DNA of 64,000 nucleotides. It comes from Erythrobacter ani. GTDB lineage: Bacteria; Pseudomonadota; Alphaproteobacteria; Sphingomonadales; Sphingomonadaceae. The notes beneath the pieces were generated by a model. The model was given only the letters and a program-made list of their open reading frames with translations, ran no database searches and had not been told where the DNA came from. The stretch is taken from positions 1,364,001-1,428,000 of the forward strand of contig NZ_JAGSPB010000001.1 in the NCBI RefSeq assembly GCF_019204025.1, in the 5' to 3' direction. Each line of letters starts with the position of its first letter. The first letter of the stretch is position 1. Positions 61,600 through 64,000 of the stretch are shown here, one piece after another. A program made the translations under genes and the position numbers.

Positions 61600-62825
61600 C
61601 GAGTTTCGGAAAAATCCGGTTCAAGTTCACGTCCGAATTGCCGCTGAAGTACGGGATTAACGCTGCCGCCGAGTTCGAAGACCCTGATTGGCCGAGGTTC
61701 ATTCGCATAACGGATGTGACTGCCGAAGGGAAACTGCGGCCAGAAACCTTTCGTTCGCTACCTCCGGAAGTGGCTCATGGCTTTGAACTTCAGGCAGGCG
61801 ACATTCTGCTTGCACGAAGCGGAGCAACTGTTGGAAAGTCATTCATCTACGAACCGTCGTGGGGCGAAGCTTGCTATGCGGGGTATTTGATCCGGTCGCG
61901 CACATCTGGTTCCTATTCGCCAAAATTCATATACTGGTATTTGCAGAGTGCTGAGTATTGGGCAGCTATCAATTCCAATCTTATACAGTCTACAATTCAG
62001 AATTTTAGTGCTGACAAGTATGGAAACATCAGGATACCCGCCCCGCCCATATCGACGCAGGAAAGGATCGCGCAGTTTCTCGATATAAAGACGACCAAGC
62101 TTGATGCTCTTATCGAGAAAAAGCAAACGCTTCTAAATCAGCTCCAAGAGAAGCGTCAGGCGGTCATCACCCAAGCTGTGGCCAAAGGCTTGAACAAAGA
62201 TGCGCCAATGAAAGACAGCGGCATCGAATGGCTCGGGCAAATCCCCGCACATTGGACGGTTAAACGGCTCAATGGCTTTTGCGACTTTCAATCCGGCAAG
62301 GCTCATGAGCCGTTCATCGATCCAGATGGGGCCTTTGTTTGTGTGAACGCCCGCTTTATCTCTACCGATGGACAAGCAGTTAAGATGTGCTCTGAAAACC
62401 TCTGTCCCGCCACGCTCGGCGACATTCTAATGGTCATGAGCGATCTTCCGAACGGACGTGCATTGGCCCGTTCATTTCTAGTCGACGAGAAAGCAGAGTA
62501 TGCTGTTAATCAACGAGTTTGCCGCATCCGCCCACACACTGGAAACTCTACTTACCTCGCATATCAACTGAACAGGAATTTGCAGCTTCTCGCGCACAAT
62601 GACGGCAAAGAGCAGACGCACTTATCCAATTCGGCATTTCTTCACCTGAAGTTGCTTTACCCTCCACCAGACGAGCAAGCCGAGATAGCGGAAGCGGTTA
62701 CCAACTTTGAAGCTAGCGCTCGAGTTTCGGAGCAAGCGATCGAACGATCGGTAACGCTCCTTCAAGAATATCGTGCGGCCCTCATCACAGCAGCAGTCAC
62801 AGGGCAAATTGAGGGGCTTCAGTGA
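61596..62825 (+). CDS. hsdS: Type I specificity subunit HsdS
   Basis: The 409-residue protein starts in an ATGA overlap with hsdM. Two target-recognition domains (about 1-150 and 215-355) are each followed by a coiled-coil (about 150-205, QERIAQFLDIKTTKLDALIE and at the end EQAEIAEAVTNFEASARVS). It decides the recognition sequence; the sequence specificity cannot be predicted here. Confidence 0.95.
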   Translation: MTSFGKIRFKFTSELPLKYGINAAAEFEDPDWPRFIRITDVTAEGKLRPETFRSLPPEVAHGFELQAGDILLARSGATVGKSFIYEPSWGEACYAGYLIRSRTSGSYSPKFIYWYLQSAEYWAAINSNLIQSTIQNFSADKYGNIRIPAPPISTQERIAQFLDIKTTKLDALIEKKQTLLNQLQEKRQAVITQAVAKGLNKDAPMKDSGIEWLGQIPAHWTVKRLNGFCDFQSGKAHEPFIDPDGAFVCVNARFISTDGQAVKMCSENLCPATLGDILMVMSDLPNGRALARSFLVDEKAEYAVNQRVCRIRPHTGNSTYLAYQLNRNLQLLAHNDGKEQTHLSNSAFLHLKLLYPPPDEQAEIAEAVTNFEASARVSEQAIERSVTLLQEYRAALITAAVTGQIEGLQ

Positions 62826-63436
62826 CAATATCGGCAAGCGCCTACTTCAATCACCTTCTGGCCTACCTCAATGACGAATATGTCGTTTCTGATGGGTCAG
62901 ACGGGAAAGTCGTTCTGGAGGAGGAATATTTCGCTCCGGAAGGCACAAAGCCGCTTACAAGGATTGTTGAATTGGCCCTGCCATCGCAGGGTATCGGCTT
63001 CAAACTTGACCAAAGCGATTTCGAGGCGTCAACCAAGAAGCGGGCAAAACCAGCGCTCTTCCACTTCCTCGATGACAACGCCAAGCCATGGTCGAGACGC
63101 TGCGACTTCGTGGTGTTTTGGCGACATGGCAACGCCCTTCGTGCCGACCTGATCGAGTTCAAATCCAAGGGTATTCAGCACGACAAGATCGTACCTCAGT
63201 TGAACGCTGGTTTGTGCTGGTGCCGCAGTCTCAAGCATACAATCGAGCACTACACGGGCTACAAAAAGAAGATCGTGGCTCGGAAATTCGTCTTTAGCTC
63301 CAATCAGGAACCTGATGCGTTCCTAGATGCGAACCGGCAATTGAATGCCGATGTCTCGGTGCGCTTCTACCATTATGACGAACTGGCAGGCATGCAGATA
63401 GGTGATCTGCAAAATCAGTCGGAGGTTGCGGTCTAG
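62822..63436 (+). CDS. PD-(D/E)XK nuclease-like protein coupled to hsdS
   Basis: The 204-residue protein starts at a GTG that overlaps the hsdS stop (GTGA), so translation is coupled. A PD-(D/E)XK-like pattern is visible: D95 in RRCDFVVF, E112 and K114 in LIEFKSK, and Q126 in IVPQL. No other type I subunit is this small. It could be a nuclease accessory of the modification system; the call is by motif only. Confidence 0.6.
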   Translation: MTISASAYFNHLLAYLNDEYVVSDGSDGKVVLEEEYFAPEGTKPLTRIVELALPSQGIGFKLDQSDFEASTKKRAKPALFHFLDDNAKPWSRRCDFVVFWRHGNALRADLIEFKSKGIQHDKIVPQLNAGLCWCRSLKHTIEHYTGYKKKIVARKFVFSSNQEPDAFLDANRQLNADVSVRFYHYDELAGMQIGDLQNQSEVAV

Positions 63437-63439
63437 GCT

Positions 63440-64000
63440 ATGAGTGCGCGCGCCGATCCGTTCACCCTGCCCGAGTGGCATGCGCTCCGGCGCGAAGCTT
63501 CACTTGTTAGCCAAGTCATTGGTGCCGGAGCGACGGCGCTTGGCAGGGCGAGCTATGGAAAGAGCTTCGGTGAATATTACACCGCATTCTTCGGCCTATC
63601 GATCGGCATCGAGCGTTTGGCGAAGCTCATCCTAGTTGCAGATCACATCATCGATCACAAAGGATCGCTGCCAGATGCCAAGACCGTGAAGGCATACGGT
63701 CACCGCCTGAAACCGCTCATCGAAGAAGCTGAGAAAATTGCCCACAAACATGGGATAGCCAATCCGCACCTATCCCCTTCCGACCCAATCTGTGCCGCCG
63801 TGATCGATTGCCTGGACAGCTTCGCGGCGGCCTCAAAAGGGCGGTATGCGAACTTCGAGACAATCGGAAATCCTAACTTCGATCCGTCAAACGAACCGGT
63901 CAACAAGTGGTGGGAGACGGTAGTCGAACCGATCCTCGACAAGCATTATCGCGGAAAGCGGGCGGAGCACGGTGTTCGGCATCGCGCGAGGGTCGTTGGC
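63440..64000 (+). CDS. Unknown island protein, truncated by the window end
   Basis: This is an open frame of 187 codons from ATG 63440 with no stop. It lies three bases after the previous gene. The N-terminal region is helical (EYYTAFFGLSIGIERLAKLI); an Arg-x5-His (RGKRAEH) near codon 175 is faintly HEPN-like. No firm family. hsdR, if present, must be further right. Confidence 0.55.
   Translation, partial: MSARADPFTLPEWHALRREASLVSQVIGAGATALGRASYGKSFGEYYTAFFGLSIGIERLAKLILVADHIIDHKGSLPDAKTVKAYGHRLKPLIEEAEKIAHKHGIANPHLSPSDPICAAVIDCLDSFAAASKGRYANFETIGNPNFDPSNEPVNKWWETVVEPILDKHYRGKRAEHGVRHRARVVG

Noticed and set aside
54421..64000. Right attachment site (repeat of the tRNA-Leu 3' end)
   Set aside because: No second copy of the tRNA end was found by reading; the element appears to extend past the window.

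Overview
The window is typical alphaproteobacterial chromosome, most likely Sphingomonadales (Erythrobacter-like). The signs are a GC-rich sequence, a CtrA-type box, the GapR nucleoid protein, a groESL operon under both CIRCE and an RpoH-type promoter, a second-type glutamyl-tRNA synthetase, UrcA-family and DUF1244 proteins, and a complete Tad/Flp pilus locus. Taxonomy is inferred from gene content only. Almost all of 1-54.3 kb is core genome; from 54.3 kb to the right edge the window enters an integrated element.

Layout: the end of an LVIVD-repeat protein and a DUF885 lipoprotein peptidase (0-2.1 kb); groES-groEL (2.3-4.4 kb); a MATE exporter (4.4-5.8 kb). A 12-13-gene Tad pilus operon is read leftward from the Flp pilin (17.4 kb) to the prepilin peptidase CpaA (5.9 kb). 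The order is pilin, CpaB, CpaC secretin, a small lipoprotein where CpaD would be expected, TadG, two TadE-like pseudopilins, CpaE/TadZ, CpaF ATPase, TadB, TadC, TadD, CpaA. A strong stem-loop separates the pilin from cpaB, and a CtrA-like box lies in the upstream region.

rplJ-rplL (leftward, 18.7-19.7 kb) and rpoB-rpoC (rightward, 22.1-30.7 kb) are on opposite strands here. They are separated by a leftward operon of a 46-aa exported peptide, a DUF2975 membrane protein, a small Xre regulator and another membrane protein. That operon's promoter is surrounded by three copies of ATATCGTTT. Then come a DUF6628-like gene, gltX, a SulP transporter, an NTF2-like secreted protein with no conventional start codon for its signal peptide, pyk, a DUF1244 gene, gapR, a YbjQ-family gene, an AAC(3)-I-like acetyltransferase, a CPBP protease, yebC, ruvC, yffB, glpQ, ubiG and lysC. 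After these lie a PilZ-HTH fusion, a degenerate GGDEF protein, purT, a urcA-like gene, a TonB-like protein, a DUF3592 protein, a lipoprotein PQQ/haem alcohol dehydrogenase divergent from a Tat-exported dienelactone-hydrolase-like lipoprotein, and an NDUFA9-like protein.

At 54.33 kb a tRNA-Leu(CAG) carries an integrated element at its 3' end. It holds a tyrosine integrase preceded by four ATGCCCCC/GGGGGCAT units, two tandem paralogous genes of unknown function, an AlpA-like regulator, a winged-helix protein whose own gene contains five GTCAC/GTGAC repeats, and a RES-domain protein. It continues with a type I modification pair hsdM-hsdS, a GTGA-coupled PD-(D/E)XK-like protein, and an unknown gene running off the window. 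No hsdR and no right attachment site were found before 64 kb. The most novel material is in this element (paralogue pair, iteron-like cluster, coupled nuclease-like gene) and in the PilZ-HTH/degenerate GGDEF pair.
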